A program made the position numbers and the translations under genes. Positions 42,121 to 50,770 of a DNA stretch of 64,000 nt are shown here, piece after piece. Location: positions 1 to 64,000 of the forward strand of contig JANLPQ010000033.1 in assembly GCA_031367325.1 (NCBI GenBank), given 5' to 3'. Source of the DNA: JAAFIP01 sp031367325. GTDB lineage: Bacteria; Pseudomonadota; Gammaproteobacteria; Burkholderiales; Burkholderiaceae_C. Position 1 is the first letter of the stretch. Every line of letters begins with the position of its first letter. A model generated the notes under the pieces. It was not told the origin of the DNA and did no database searches. It saw nothing but the letters and a program-made list of their open reading frames with translations.

Positions 42121-42459
42121 ATGAAAGTATCTATTGCTCAAGCCTTGCAGCGGTTACCTGCCTCACCCACAGACAAGTATCCGCATGGCGCTCCGTTTGT
42201 CACGATGATGGCAGGCGGCACCATGAGCGTGGAAGTGTTTGCACCGAAAGGCGAAGACTTGCAGCAGCCGCACACACAAGATGAACTGTATTTCATTCAG
42301 CATGGCACAGGCGAACTTGTGATCAATGGTCAACGTTTTGATGCGGCGGCGGGGGAGGCGTTTTTCGTATCAGCCGGCGTGCAGCATCGCTTTGAAAATT
42401 TTAGTCACAATTTTGTAACTTGGGTCGTTTTTTATGGCCCACAAGGAGGAGAAAAATAA
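42121..42459 (+). CDS. Small cupin
   Basis: 112 residues from the ATG at 42121. Single cupin barrel with the usual motif 1 (QQPHTQDELYFIQHGTGEL) and motif 2 (AGEAFFVSAGVQHRFENF); His and Glu metal ligands are present. Five bases after the previous cupin and sharing one base with the next start. Function unknown; two successive small cupins suggest a metal-dependent step or sensor. Confidence 0.85.
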   Translation: MKVSIAQALQRLPASPTDKYPHGAPFVTMMAGGTMSVEVFAPKGEDLQQPHTQDELYFIQHGTGELVINGQRFDAAAGEAFFVSAGVQHRFENFSHNFVTWVVFYGPQGGEK

Positions 42460-43646
42460 TGAACTGGACACTGGCCACGCGCGCAGAGCGTATGAACCCC
42501 TCGGTGATTCGAGAGATTTTAAAAGTCACCGAAAAACCCGGCATCATCAGCTTTGCGGGTGGCTTGCCTTCACCTAAGACATTTCCTATTGACGAGTTTG
42601 CGGCAGCGTGTACCAAGGTTTTAAAAGACGACGGCCCTGCAGCTTTGCAATACGCTGCAAGTGAAGGCTTTCCAGCGCTGCGCGAATGGGTGGCTAAGTC
42701 GTTACCTTGGGATGTGGACCCTGCACAGGTGCTTATCACCACTGGCAGCCAACAGGCGCTGGACTTGATCGCCAAAATCTTGATCGACAAAGGTTCGCGC
42801 GTGCTGGTGGAGACGCCTACGTATCTTGGTGCGTTGCAAGCCTTCACGCCGATGGAGCCAGAGTTTGTGAGCGTGGCCAGTGATGCTGAGGGCATCGATG
42901 TTGTCGATTTAGCCAGCAAGATACAAGGCGCGCGCTTTTTGTATGTGCTGCCCAATTTTCAAAACCCTACAGGCAACAGCATGTCTGAGGCCCGGCGCGT
43001 TGCGCTGAGCGCAGAGGCCAAGCGCTTGAACCTGCCCATAGTGGAAGACAACCCGTATGGCGACCTGTGGTTTGACGCGCCGCCACCCGCACCATTGACC
43101 GCACGCAACCCCGAGGGTTGCATCTATATGGGCAGCTTTAGCAAAACACTAGCGCCCGGTCTGCGCCTAGGTTATTTAGTAGCACCCAAGGCGCTGTACC
43201 CCAAGCTGTTGCAGGCCAAGCAAGCCGCCGATCTGCACACGCCCAGCTTTAACCAGCGCATGGTGGCCGAGGTGCTGAAAGACGGTTTTATTGACCGCCA
43301 TGTGCCCACCATCCGCGCACTGTACAAAGCGCAGTGCCACGCCATGCTGGCTGCGCTAGACAAGCACTTGGCTGGCACGGGCATTCAATGGAACAAGCCT
43401 GACGGCGGCATGTTTTTATGGGTCAAACTGCCCCAGGGCATGAATGCGGTAGATCTACTACCCAAGGCGGTAGAACGCAATGTGGCCTATGTACCCGGCG
43501 CGGCGTTTTACAGCGGTAACGCGCAGCTCAACACACTGCGCTTGTCTTTTGTGACTGCCAGCGTGGTGCAGATCAACGAAGGCATTGCGGCGTTGGCCGA
43601 AGTACTTAAAACACACCTACCTCATGAAGACTCAAAGGGAAATTAA
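42459..43646 (+). CDS. PLP-dependent aminotransferase, class I/II
   Basis: 395 residues from the ATG at 42459, with AAGGAGGAG upstream. 2-aminoadipate aminotransferase/LysN type: ISFAGGLPSPKTFP, TGSQQALDLIAKILIDKG, PNFQNPTGNSMS, EDNPYGDLWF, and the PLP lysine in MGSFSKTLAPGLRLGY. It transfers the amino group of an amino acid to 2-oxoglutarate. The true substrate is probably that of the exporters in the operon. Confidence 0.92.
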   Translation: MNWTLATRAERMNPSVIREILKVTEKPGIISFAGGLPSPKTFPIDEFAAACTKVLKDDGPAALQYAASEGFPALREWVAKSLPWDVDPAQVLITTGSQQALDLIAKILIDKGSRVLVETPTYLGALQAFTPMEPEFVSVASDAEGIDVVDLASKIQGARFLYVLPNFQNPTGNSMSEARRVALSAEAKRLNLPIVEDNPYGDLWFDAPPPAPLTARNPEGCIYMGSFSKTLAPGLRLGYLVAPKALYPKLLQAKQAADLHTPSFNQRMVAEVLKDGFIDRHVPTIRALYKAQCHAMLAALDKHLAGTGIQWNKPDGGMFLWVKLPQGMNAVDLLPKAVERNVAYVPGAAFYSGNAQLNTLRLSFVTASVVQINEGIAALAEVLKTHLPHEDSKGN

Positions 43647-43647
43647 T

Positions 43648-44592
43648 ATGCCACTGCGTTCCTTTAAACAAGTCGATGTTTTCACTGCAAAGGCATATTA
43701 CGGTAATCCTTTGGGTGTGGTGCTAGACGGCACGGGTCTTAGCCAAGAGCAGATGCAGCACTTTACCAATTGGACTAATTTATCGGAGTGCACATTTTTA
43801 TTGTCACCTACACATGCCGACGCAGACTATAAAGTGCGCATCTTCTGCCCCGGGCGTGAGCTGCCGTTTGCGGGGCACCCTACGCTGGGCACTTGCCACG
43901 CGTGGCTGGAGGCCGGCGGCAAACCCAAGGCTGTGCACATCGTGCAAGAGTGCGGTGTGGGGCTAGTAAAGATTAAGCGCGATATGGCTTCAGGTAGATT
44001 AGCTTTTGCCGCGCCACCTCTGATTAAAAGCGGCCCGCTAGATGAAGCCGATGTGGCATTGATTGCGCGAGGCCTCAAAATTGACCGCAGTGACATCGTG
44101 GCGCATGCTTGGTGCGACAACGGCCCCAACTGGCGCGGTGTCATGCTGCGCAGTGCAGACCAAGTGTTAGCACTCAAGCCGGATGCAACTATTCTTGCAG
44201 GCTTAGATATCGGCGTAGTAGGCCCATGTGGCAAAGTGGGTGTGGTGGGTGAAAGGTTGAGTGCCGCCGGGCCGCCCCAAGGCACGGACGCCCCCTTGGG
44301 GGGCAGCGGCGACGCGCTAGCGCAGAGCGTGGGGGCAAGTGACCAAACACAATTTGAAGTGCGCGCCTTCTTCCCTGGCAATAACGGCATGGCTGAAGAT
44401 CCCGTAACCGGCAGCCTGAACGCCGCTATCGCGCAATGGTTAATCGGCGCAGGTTTAGCCCCTAGCCGCTACATCGCAGCACAAGGCACCGCGTTAGCGC
44501 GCGCGGGCCGCGTGCATGTGGAGCAAGAGGGCGCTGATATTTGGATTGGTGGCGCGTCTGTTACCTGTATCGACGGCAAGGTGACGTTATGA
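43648..44592 (+). CDS. PhzF-like isomerase with in-frame GC-rich insert
   Basis: 315 residues. PhzF family (isomerases/epimerase-like): FKQVDVFTAKAYYGNPLGVV, ECTFLL with the catalytic-type Glu, FCPGRELPFAGHPTLGTCHA, and GMAEDPVTGSLNAAIAQWL. Between about residues 206 and 230 the normal strand is interrupted by SAAGPPQGTDAPLGGSGDAL and a few more residues, encoded by a GC-rich hairpin repeat at 44263-44337. The stop overlaps the next start. Likely acts on the same amino-acid-like substrate. Confidence 0.88.
   Translation: MPLRSFKQVDVFTAKAYYGNPLGVVLDGTGLSQEQMQHFTNWTNLSECTFLLSPTHADADYKVRIFCPGRELPFAGHPTLGTCHAWLEAGGKPKAVHIVQECGVGLVKIKRDMASGRLAFAAPPLIKSGPLDEADVALIARGLKIDRSDIVAHAWCDNGPNWRGVMLRSADQVLALKPDATILAGLDIGVVGPCGKVGVVGERLSAAGPPQGTDAPLGGSGDALAQSVGASDQTQFEVRAFFPGNNGMAEDPVTGSLNAAIAQWLIGAGLAPSRYIAAQGTALARAGRVHVEQEGADIWIGGASVTCIDGKVTL
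44263..44337 (+). repeat. GC-rich repeat (REP-D) inserted in frame
   Basis: 75 bases with arms CCCCAAGG (44275-44282) and CCTTGGGG (44294-44301), then GGCAGCGGCGACGCGCTAGC and GCAGAGCGTGGGGGCA. Base composition is far richer in G and C than the flanking codons. I recall very similar sequence as a frequent intergenic element in Comamonadaceae, but cannot check this here. Confidence 0.75.
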
Positions 44593-45296
44593 AATCTCAA
44601 ATCGACCATCTAGTCATCGTGGCTAACAACCTGGACCAAGGCATCGCATGGTGCGAAGCTACGCTAGGCATTACACCTGGCTTGGGTGGCGAACACAAAC
44701 TGTTTGGTACGCACAACCGTCTATTCAAAATTGCTACGCCCGCTAATCCGTTGGCATACTGCGAAATTATTGCTATTAATTCAGAAGCTGCTCGAGCAGT
44801 ATCTACGACGAAAAAGCGCTGGTTTGACATGGATAATGAGGCGCTGCAAGCCGCTGTAGCCCTAGCGCCGCGCTTAGTGCACTTTGTGGCCAACACCCCT
44901 GATGTGCAAGCTGCACGCGCAGCACTCAGCAACCTGGGCATTGACCGTGGCCCTGCGCTAGAGGCCAGTCGCCATTCACGTAAAGGGCTTTTGCAATGGC
45001 AAATTACCGTGCGCGATGATGGCCAGCGTTTGTTCAGCGGCATGCTGCCCACCATCATTCAGTGGGGCAAAGCAGGTGACAAAGAACCGCTGCGCCTGCA
45101 CCCGCGCAACAGTCTGCCGCGTTCGGGCGTTACCTTGCAAAGTATCACTTCTACCCATCCCGAAGCATCTGCGCTGTTAGCGGCTTATGCTGCGATAGGG
45201 CTAGAGGGGGTGGCTGTCCAAGCAGGCCATGCTAATCTTGCCGCCACGCTACAAACCCCTAAAGGCGTGGTGCAACTACACAGCCAAGGAGCTTAA
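44589..45296 (+). CDS. Glyoxalase-like (VOC) protein with in-frame REP-A insert
   Basis: 235 residues. Glyoxalase-like domain: IDHLVIVANNLDQGIAWCEA, FGTHNRLFKI, LVHFVANTPDVQAARAAL and WQITVRDDGQRLFSGMLPTI. Where relatives read a short Pro-rich stretch before RWF, this protein has IAINSEAARAVSTTKKRWF, of which residues about 62-75 come from a REP-A copy. VOC proteins are metal-dependent; this group has no known substrate. Starts inside the stop of the PhzF-like gene. Confidence 0.85.
   Translation: MKSQIDHLVIVANNLDQGIAWCEATLGITPGLGGEHKLFGTHNRLFKIATPANPLAYCEIIAINSEAARAVSTTKKRWFDMDNEALQAAVALAPRLVHFVANTPDVQAARAALSNLGIDRGPALEASRHSRKGLLQWQITVRDDGQRLFSGMLPTIIQWGKAGDKEPLRLHPRNSLPRSGVTLQSITSTHPEASALLAAYAAIGLEGVAVQAGHANLAATLQTPKGVVQLHSQGA
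44768..44812 (-). repeat. REP-A repeat, copy 12, inside a gene
   Basis: TGCTATTAATTCAGAAGCTG, then CTCGAGCAGTATCTACGACG. One base of the core differs (CTCGAGCAG for CTTGAGCAG). Open in the host frame; the matches run through both arms. Confidence 0.75.
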
Positions 45297-45297
45297 A

Positions 45298-45930
45298 TTG
45301 TTGCAGCTTCACGAACTTTTTTTGTTTGCACTGGCCACCATCGTTATGGTGTTCACGCCTGGCCCCAACATGATCTACTGCGTATCGCGCACCTTGTGCC
45401 AAGGCCGTGCTGCAGGCATGGTGTCATTGGCTGGTGTGCAAATGGGATTGGTAGTGCATATCTGCGCAGCAGGCGCGGGGCTGACTGCGCTGTTGCTGGC
45501 CGTGCCGTTGGCTTTTAATGCGATCAAGCTGGCAGGCGCAGCGTATTTGCTGTGGCTAGCGTGGCAGGTAGTCAAGCCCGGTGGGCGTTCGATGTTTGAG
45601 GCGCGCGCACTGCCTAACGATTCTGCCGCTACGCTGTTCCGCATGGGGCTGGTGACTAATTTGCTCAACCCTAAAGTGGCGATGTTTTACTTGTCTATTT
45701 TTCCGCAGTTTATTCAGCCTGATCGCGGTAGCATTTGGCTGCAAACTTTGCAGTTAGGCGTGGTGCAAATTTGCATTAGTGCCAGTGGTAACACGCTAGT
45801 GATTTTTAGTGCAGCCCGCATTACCCAATTCTTTAAGCGCAGCCCGGGGTGGGTGGCTGTGCAGCGTTACGTCATGGGCAGTGTATTGGCTGGTCTAGCC
45901 TTACGTATTGCCACGACAGAAAGAAAATAA
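45298..45930 (+). CDS. LysE/RhtB-family exporter, second
   Basis: 210 residues. Six hydrophobic helices with the motif VFTPGPNMIYCVSRTLCQGR. No ATG lies near the expected N-terminus; TTG at 45298 (with AAGGAG 6 bases upstream) or TTG at 45301 gives LQLHELFLFALATIVMV. Adjacent to the dehydratase gene, sharing one base. Confidence 0.88.
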   Translation: MLQLHELFLFALATIVMVFTPGPNMIYCVSRTLCQGRAAGMVSLAGVQMGLVVHICAAGAGLTALLLAVPLAFNAIKLAGAAYLLWLAWQVVKPGGRSMFEARALPNDSAATLFRMGLVTNLLNPKVAMFYLSIFPQFIQPDRGSIWLQTLQLGVVQICISASGNTLVIFSAARITQFFKRSPGWVAVQRYVMGSVLAGLALRIATTERK

Positions 45931-46883
45931 TGTTCACACTCGACCAAATAGAAGCCGCTGCACAGGTGGTGTACCAAGATTTTCAAGCCACACCGCAATA
46001 TCGCTGGGGCCTACTCAGTGAGCGCTTAGGCACTGACTGTTGGGTTAAACATGAAAATCACACCCCTGTAGGGGCCTTCAAAATACGCGGAGGGTTGACG
46101 TACTTTGATCAGTTGAAAAAATCTAACGCACTGCCCAAAGAAGTGATCAGCGCCACGCGCGGTAACCACGGCCAAAGCATCGGCTGGGCTGCACGTAGGC
46201 ACGGAATGCCTTGCACCATTGTCGTCCCCTTGGGTAACAGCACTGAGAAAAACGCTGCTATGCGCGCACTAGGTGTCACTTTAATCGAGCATGGCAGTGA
46301 GTTTCAAGAAGCGCGTGAATTTGCCATTAACTTGGCCAAAGAGCGCGGCGCACACATGGTGCCCAGTTTTCACCTTGACTTGGTGCTGGGTGTTAGCACC
46401 TATTGGTTAGAGTTTTTTAAAGCCGTGCCGCAGATGGATGTAGCCTATGTGCCAATTGGCATGGGTTCAGGGGCAGCCAGTGCCATTGCTGCCAAGCTGG
46501 CGCTGGGCAGTAAAGTCAAAATCGTGGGCGTGGTCAGCAGCCATGCCACCAGCTATGCAGAATCTATCGCCGCCAAGCGCGTGATTGCATCGCCCGTTAG
46601 CACAGTGCTGGCTGACGGTATGGCCTGCCGCATAGCCGACCAGACCGCACTGGATGTGCTGATCCCCCATATCGACCATATCGCTCTAGTGACTGACGAT
46701 GAAGTAGCTGCCTCTATGCGTGCCCTGTATGCTGATACGCATAACGTGGCTGAGGGTGCAGGTGCTGCATCGTTTGCTGCCGCGATGCAAGAGCGTGCAC
46801 AACTTAAAGGTCAAGTGGTTGGTACCACGCTGTGTGGCGGCAATGTGGATGCAGCGGTGTTTGCCAAAGTATTGGCCGGTTAA
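45930..46883 (+). CDS. Threonine/serine dehydratase-like PLP enzyme
   Basis: 317 residues. Fold-type II PLP enzyme: the Schiff-base lysine lies in HENHTPVGAFKIRGGLTYFD, the phosphate/PLP loop in SATRGNHGQSIGWAARR, and the glycine loop GMGSGAASAI. It lacks the C-terminal ACT regulatory domain of biosynthetic IlvA. Likely eliminates water (or another group) from a beta-hydroxy amino acid. It shares one base with the exporter gene before it and is the last gene of the operon. Confidence 0.9.
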   Translation: MFTLDQIEAAAQVVYQDFQATPQYRWGLLSERLGTDCWVKHENHTPVGAFKIRGGLTYFDQLKKSNALPKEVISATRGNHGQSIGWAARRHGMPCTIVVPLGNSTEKNAAMRALGVTLIEHGSEFQEAREFAINLAKERGAHMVPSFHLDLVLGVSTYWLEFFKAVPQMDVAYVPIGMGSGAASAIAAKLALGSKVKIVGVVSSHATSYAESIAAKRVIASPVSTVLADGMACRIADQTALDVLIPHIDHIALVTDDEVAASMRALYADTHNVAEGAGAASFAAAMQERAQLKGQVVGTTLCGGNVDAAVFAKVLAG

Positions 46884-46888
46884 ATGGT

Positions 46889-47800
46889 TCAGGGTGGGGT
46901 AATCTTGCGTACTGATAGGTGCGCGAAATCAACGCTGCGGTAGCCGTCCACCCGCAAGGTGGTTTGCAGCGCCCCCCAGTCCACTAGCTTGCTGTAGCGG
47001 CCTGTACTTTTGCCTTCTACGTCTGTGTATTCGCTAAGCAAGCGCCATTGGTTGCTAGGCTTACCTGCTTTATCAAAAGACGCAGTGTCAATATGCAGTT
47101 GGTTGATGACCTGGGCCGGGTTCTTAGGGTCGGCCCAACTTAAAAGCTTCAGACCCACCCACACGTTGTCTTGCAGTGCAGCGTCAAATGCGGGCTTAAG
47201 ATTCACGTAGTCGTAATCGGGGTGTGACAGCTCTTTGCCAAAGCGCGTAGTGGTTTTGTTGCCATCCGGTGCAAATGTCATCATCGCGCACGAGGCTGCG
47301 TCGGGGTCATTAGTGTGGTGTTCGCCGCCTCGAATTTTAAGTGTGGCTTGCGCAATAGCGGGTGTGAGCAAGTCGTGCACACGCAGATACACGGTGAACT
47401 CTTGGTTGCGTATATCACCCGCGCTGCTGAGATAGCCCTTTTGCGTCTTCCAGTTAAAGTTCTGTTTAGCATCGGCTGCACGCAGATGCACGCGGGCGGT
47501 ATAGCCCTTTTTGCCACTCGCATAAGCCAAAACGACTGATGGCATATTCCAAAATGCTACGCCACCCTCAGTGCCAAGGGTCGCTTTTATTTTGTAATCG
47601 AACACGATGTTGGCAGACGTGTTGGGGTCTTGCTTGCCCAAGCTCAATACTGTACCGCCCTGCAATGTAGGCAACAGCATACGCACGCCTTCTATGTCTA
47701 GCGCTGCAGGTACTGCAGACTGCGCCCAAGGCACGGCAATGAGCACGCTGCACACCGCAACGCGGCATGTGTGCACTATGGCAGTCATCACTTTAATCAT
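46889..47800 (-). CDS. Exported protein of unknown family
   Basis: 303 residues with an N-terminal signal peptide (hydrophobic VAVCSVLIAVPWAQSAVPA; ATGs at 47800 and 47785 both possible). The mature part looks like a beta-rich domain: GVAFWNMPSVVLAYASGKKG, ARVHLRAADAKQNFNWKTQK, QATLKIRGGEHHTNDPDAAS, LDVDYVNLK-like stretch, NVWVGLKLLSWADPK. It resembles secreted carbohydrate-binding folds in pattern, but I do not recognise a family. Convergent with the dehydratase gene, 5 bases away. Confidence 0.6.
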   Translation of the reverse strand: MIKVMTAIVHTCRVAVCSVLIAVPWAQSAVPAALDIEGVRMLLPTLQGGTVLSLGKQDPNTSANIVFDYKIKATLGTEGGVAFWNMPSVVLAYASGKKGYTARVHLRAADAKQNFNWKTQKGYLSSAGDIRNQEFTVYLRVHDLLTPAIAQATLKIRGGEHHTNDPDAASCAMMTFAPDGNKTTTRFGKELSHPDYDYVNLKPAFDAALQDNVWVGLKLLSWADPKNPAQVINQLHIDTASFDKAGKPSNQWRLLSEYTDVEGKSTGRYSKLVDWGALQTTLRVDGYRSVDFAHLSVRKITPP

Positions 47801-47965
47801 GGCTCCACCCCGTCATCTGTACTAATTTCTCTAAGGCAACTGCGCGGGGCGTGAGGTGAAGTGGATGTAGCCATGGCTAATTCTAAAGAGTTGGGCTAGG
47901 TAAGCGACGTGGTGGTGCGTTGTCAGGCTTACAGTCGTGTAGTAACAGTCAAGTAGCTTAATGCA

Positions 47966-48035
47966 GAATACTATAAATTAAATAGCTGCTTGAGCAGGAT
48001 TTGCTTGGGTTACAGCACTATTTAACGATAAAAAA
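47966..48035 (-). repeat. REP-A repeat, copy 13
   Basis: ACTATAAATTAAATAGCTGC, TTGAGCAGGATTTGCTTGGG and TTACAGCACTATTTAAC: the long form. It sits in the 304-base gap between the exported-protein start and the next phosphatase gene. The rest of that gap shows no gene or clear signal. Confidence 0.87.
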
Positions 48036-48104
48036 TACCCTTTACAACATGTATAAATCTCCTGCGTGACAGCCTAGTGAGCAAACGCCCAGCACAATGC
48101 AGGC

Positions 48105-48779
48105 ATGGGAACACTCTACCTAGTACGCCACGGCCAAGCCAGCTTTGGTGCAACTGACTATGACAATTTAAGCGATCTCGGCCACCAGCAGGCTATGCGC
48201 TTGGGTGAATACTTCAAAGGCAAAGGCTTGCAGTTTGACGGCGTGCTGATGGGCAGCCTGCGCCGCCATACGCAGACGTACGCAGGCATCTGCCAAGGCG
48301 CAGGCATTGATATACAAGCCTTGATTTGGCCGGGCTTGAACGAATACGATAGTGATGCTGTTATCAAAACCGTGCACTCTGAACCTCTCAGCACAGAGCG
48401 CACCCCCGAGAATTACCGTTACCACTTTCGCTTGCTTAAAACCGGTTTAGCCGCGTGGATGAACGGCAGCGCGCAACCCATAGGCATGCCTAGCTACCCG
48501 CAGTTTGTCCACGGCGTGACCAGTGCGCTAGACCACGTGCGTGTGCATTTCGCAGCCAATGAAAAGGCCAACATCCTCATTGTTAGCAGCGGTGGCCCCA
48601 TCAGCACCGCCGTAGGCCACGTACTAGGGACATCACCCGAAACCACTATCGAGCTCAACTTGCGCATCCGCAACAGCAGTGTCACCGAATTTGCCTTTAC
48701 GCCTAAGCGGCACATGCTGGTAACGTACAACACGCTACCGCACCTAGAGGCCTTGCCCGACTGGATTACCTACGCATAA
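48105..48779 (+). CDS. Histidine phosphatase family protein
   Basis: 224 residues. Catalytic motif LVRHGQASFG at residues 6-15, with LSDLGHQQAMRLGEYF, MGSLRRHTQT and a late SSGGPIST segment in which the second catalytic His is not obvious (VIVSSGGP-type strand replaced). Not close in sequence to the 16577 gene. Substrate unknown. Confidence 0.85.
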   Translation: MGTLYLVRHGQASFGATDYDNLSDLGHQQAMRLGEYFKGKGLQFDGVLMGSLRRHTQTYAGICQGAGIDIQALIWPGLNEYDSDAVIKTVHSEPLSTERTPENYRYHFRLLKTGLAAWMNGSAQPIGMPSYPQFVHGVTSALDHVRVHFAANEKANILIVSSGGPISTAVGHVLGTSPETTIELNLRIRNSSVTEFAFTPKRHMLVTYNTLPHLEALPDWITYA

Positions 48780-48785
48780 ACCCGC

Positions 48786-50078
48786 TTAGGCGTGCGCTGC
48801 TACTTGCGCCAAGATTGCGGCCTCTAGGATACCCAAGGCTTCATCAAAGATAGTCTGCTCAATGGTCAGTGGGAACAAAAAGCGGATTACATTGCCGTCT
48901 ACACCGCAGGTGAGCAAAATCAAACCCTTGGCCAACGCAGCAGCTTGCACCCGCTTAGTCATGTCCGCATCGGGGCTGCCATCGGTTTTGCGAAACTCAC
49001 AAGCCACCATGGCACCCAAGCCGCGCACATCAAAGATTTGGGGCACATGGCTGCGTAGTGCGTTCAGGCGCTTTTGCAATTGCGCACCCAACACAGCACC
49101 GCGTGCGGGCAATTGCTCATCTTTCATGATGTCGATCACGGCGTGGGCTGCGGCCACGGCCATAGGGTTGCCTGCGTAGGTGCCGCCCAGCCCGCCGGGT
49201 GATGGGGCATCCATAATTTCTGCGCGCCCTGTTACGGCTGACAGTGTCATACCAGCGGCCAACGATTTGGCTATCACTGTCAGGTCGGCCAGTACGCCGT
49301 CTTGTACAAAATGGTCCATGGCAAACAGGCTGCCAGTGCGGCCAAAGCCGGTTTGCACTTCGTCAGCAATCAGCAAAATACCGTGGGTGTCGCACAATTG
49401 ACGTAGCCACTTGACGGCTTCACGCTGAATCACATTAAACCCGCCTTCACCCTGTACCGGTTCAAAAATAATAGCGGCTACACGCGCTGGCTCAATGTCG
49501 GATTTGAAGATGTGGTGAATGGCCTTTTTAACTTCTTCCAAATTAGCGCAATGGCACGGGAAAGGCGCATGAAAAATCTCTGGTGGGAACGGTCCAAAAT
49601 CAGCTTTGTAAGGCTGTACCTTGCCCGTCATGGCCACCGCAAACATACTGCGGCCATGGAACGCGCCAGAGAACGCAATCACACCACTGCGTTTGGTAGC
49701 AGCGCGGGCTATTTTGATGGCGTTCTCTACTGCCTCGGCCCCAGTAGAAAAAAAGGCCGTTTTCTTGGCATGGGTGCCAGGCGTTAGCGCGTTGAGTTTT
49801 TCTGCCAGTGCAATATAGCTTTCATACGGGACCACTTGGTAGCACGTATGCGTAAAGCGCTCTAGCTGGGCTTGCATAGCCTGCACTACCTTAGGGTGGC
49901 GGTGGCCCGTGTTCATCACTGCAATGCCGCCTGCAAAGTCTATAAAGCGGCGGCCCTCAATGTCCCACAGTTCGCTGTTTAGGGCTCTGTCGACAAAAAA
50001 ACTGCCCATTACACCCACGCCGCGTGGTGTGGCGGCGGCCTTGCGGGCCATTAATTGCTCGTTCAGTGAATGCTTCAT
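48786..50078 (-). CDS. gabT: 4-aminobutyrate aminotransferase
   Basis: 430 residues. Class III PLP aminotransferase converting GABA and 2-oxoglutarate to succinate semialdehyde and glutamate. Blocks: FIDFAGGIAVMNTGHRHPKV, FFSTGAEAVENAIKIARAAT, FSGAFHGRSMFA, FEPVQGEGGFNV, LLIADEVQTGFGRTG, the PLP lysine in LTVIAKSLAAGMT, and GGTYAGNPMA. Beginning 9 bases upstream of its start lies the remnant of an aldehyde dehydrogenase gene that was once its operon partner. Confidence 0.93.
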   Translation of the reverse strand: MKHSLNEQLMARKAAATPRGVGVMGSFFVDRALNSELWDIEGRRFIDFAGGIAVMNTGHRHPKVVQAMQAQLERFTHTCYQVVPYESYIALAEKLNALTPGTHAKKTAFFSTGAEAVENAIKIARAATKRSGVIAFSGAFHGRSMFAVAMTGKVQPYKADFGPFPPEIFHAPFPCHCANLEEVKKAIHHIFKSDIEPARVAAIIFEPVQGEGGFNVIQREAVKWLRQLCDTHGILLIADEVQTGFGRTGSLFAMDHFVQDGVLADLTVIAKSLAAGMTLSAVTGRAEIMDAPSPGGLGGTYAGNPMAVAAAHAVIDIMKDEQLPARGAVLGAQLQKRLNALRSHVPQIFDVRGLGAMVACEFRKTDGSPDADMTKRVQAAALAKGLILLTCGVDGNVIRFLFPLTIEQTIFDEALGILEAAILAQVAAHA

Positions 50079-50087
50079 TGTTTGCTC

Positions 50088-50206
50088 CTAAAATTTAGTC
50101 ATAATGTGGCGCGCTACGGTGTAGTCTTCCAGCGCGTGCATCGACATGTCTTTACCGTACCCGCTGGATTTGAGACCGCCGTGCGGCATTGCGTTAATTG
50201 CAATGA
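50088..50206 (-). pseudogene. C-terminal remnant of an aldehyde dehydrogenase
   Basis: A minus-strand frame ending at 50088-50090 reads MPHGGLKSSGYGKDMSMHAL and then EDYTVARHIMTKF before the stop. This is the C-terminus of NAD-dependent aminobutyraldehyde/succinate-semialdehyde-type dehydrogenases. Homology fades at about 50206 and nothing upstream restores the rest of the roughly 475-residue enzyme, so about nine tenths of the gene is gone. Probably deleted when the 50206-50345 junction formed. Confidence 0.78.
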
Positions 50207-50344
50207 ATGTGCAATCCTCTCAATCACTATACTGCAATTGGTTTAATTAAGCACACGCTGCGCCGCACATCTTTAGCCCGCGCTCTGGGCAACAGACAAT
50301 ATTTTGAGACATTAGATCGGCTAATACCTTGACCGCGCCGTGAG

Positions 50345-50770
50345 TTAGCCCTGCCACACCCCAAGCCCTTTGGCCTGCAAGGCAAGCGCCAGCTCCACTT
50401 CCATCTCCTTAGCCGCCTGATAAGGCATCGGGTTGTGCTTCTCATAGAGCGCAGGCAGCAGGCGTACGCCGTAGTCGGTGACGAACTTGTTGGCTTGGAT
50501 ACCGGCTTTGTGTTTGTCGAAACGGGTGTCGGGGTCTAGGCCAGTCATGCCTACGTAGACGAATGGTTTGCCCATGTGGTATTCGGGGTTGCAGCGGCGG
50601 AATTTGCCGCTGTTCCATACGCGGTCGTCTAGCTCGATGACGTAGACGTGGTAATGGTGGCTTTTGGGAGTGCGTGGTAGTTTGACAGCGGCCTTCGTTG
50701 CAGCCTTTTTATTTACTTTTTTTGCAGCTGTTGGCGTTTTGTCTACCACTAGAGCAGGCGTTGTACTCAT
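50345..50770 (-). CDS. GIY-YIG-like protein
   Basis: 141 residues. Residues about 1-37 are a Lys/Ala-rich basic tail; then HVYVIELDDRVW, PFVYVGMTGLDPDTRFDKHK and YGVRLLPALYEKHNPMPYQA resemble a GIY-YIG fold (VYVIEL and YVGMTG strands), though the catalytic set cannot be fully confirmed. ATGA overlap with the histidine kinase gene, so it is the third gene of the two-component operon. Role unknown. Confidence 0.65.
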   Translation of the reverse strand: MSTTPALVVDKTPTAAKKVNKKAATKAAVKLPRTPKSHHYHVYVIELDDRVWNSGKFRRCNPEYHMGKPFVYVGMTGLDPDTRFDKHKAGIQANKFVTDYGVRLLPALYEKHNPMPYQAAKEMEVELALALQAKGLGVWQG

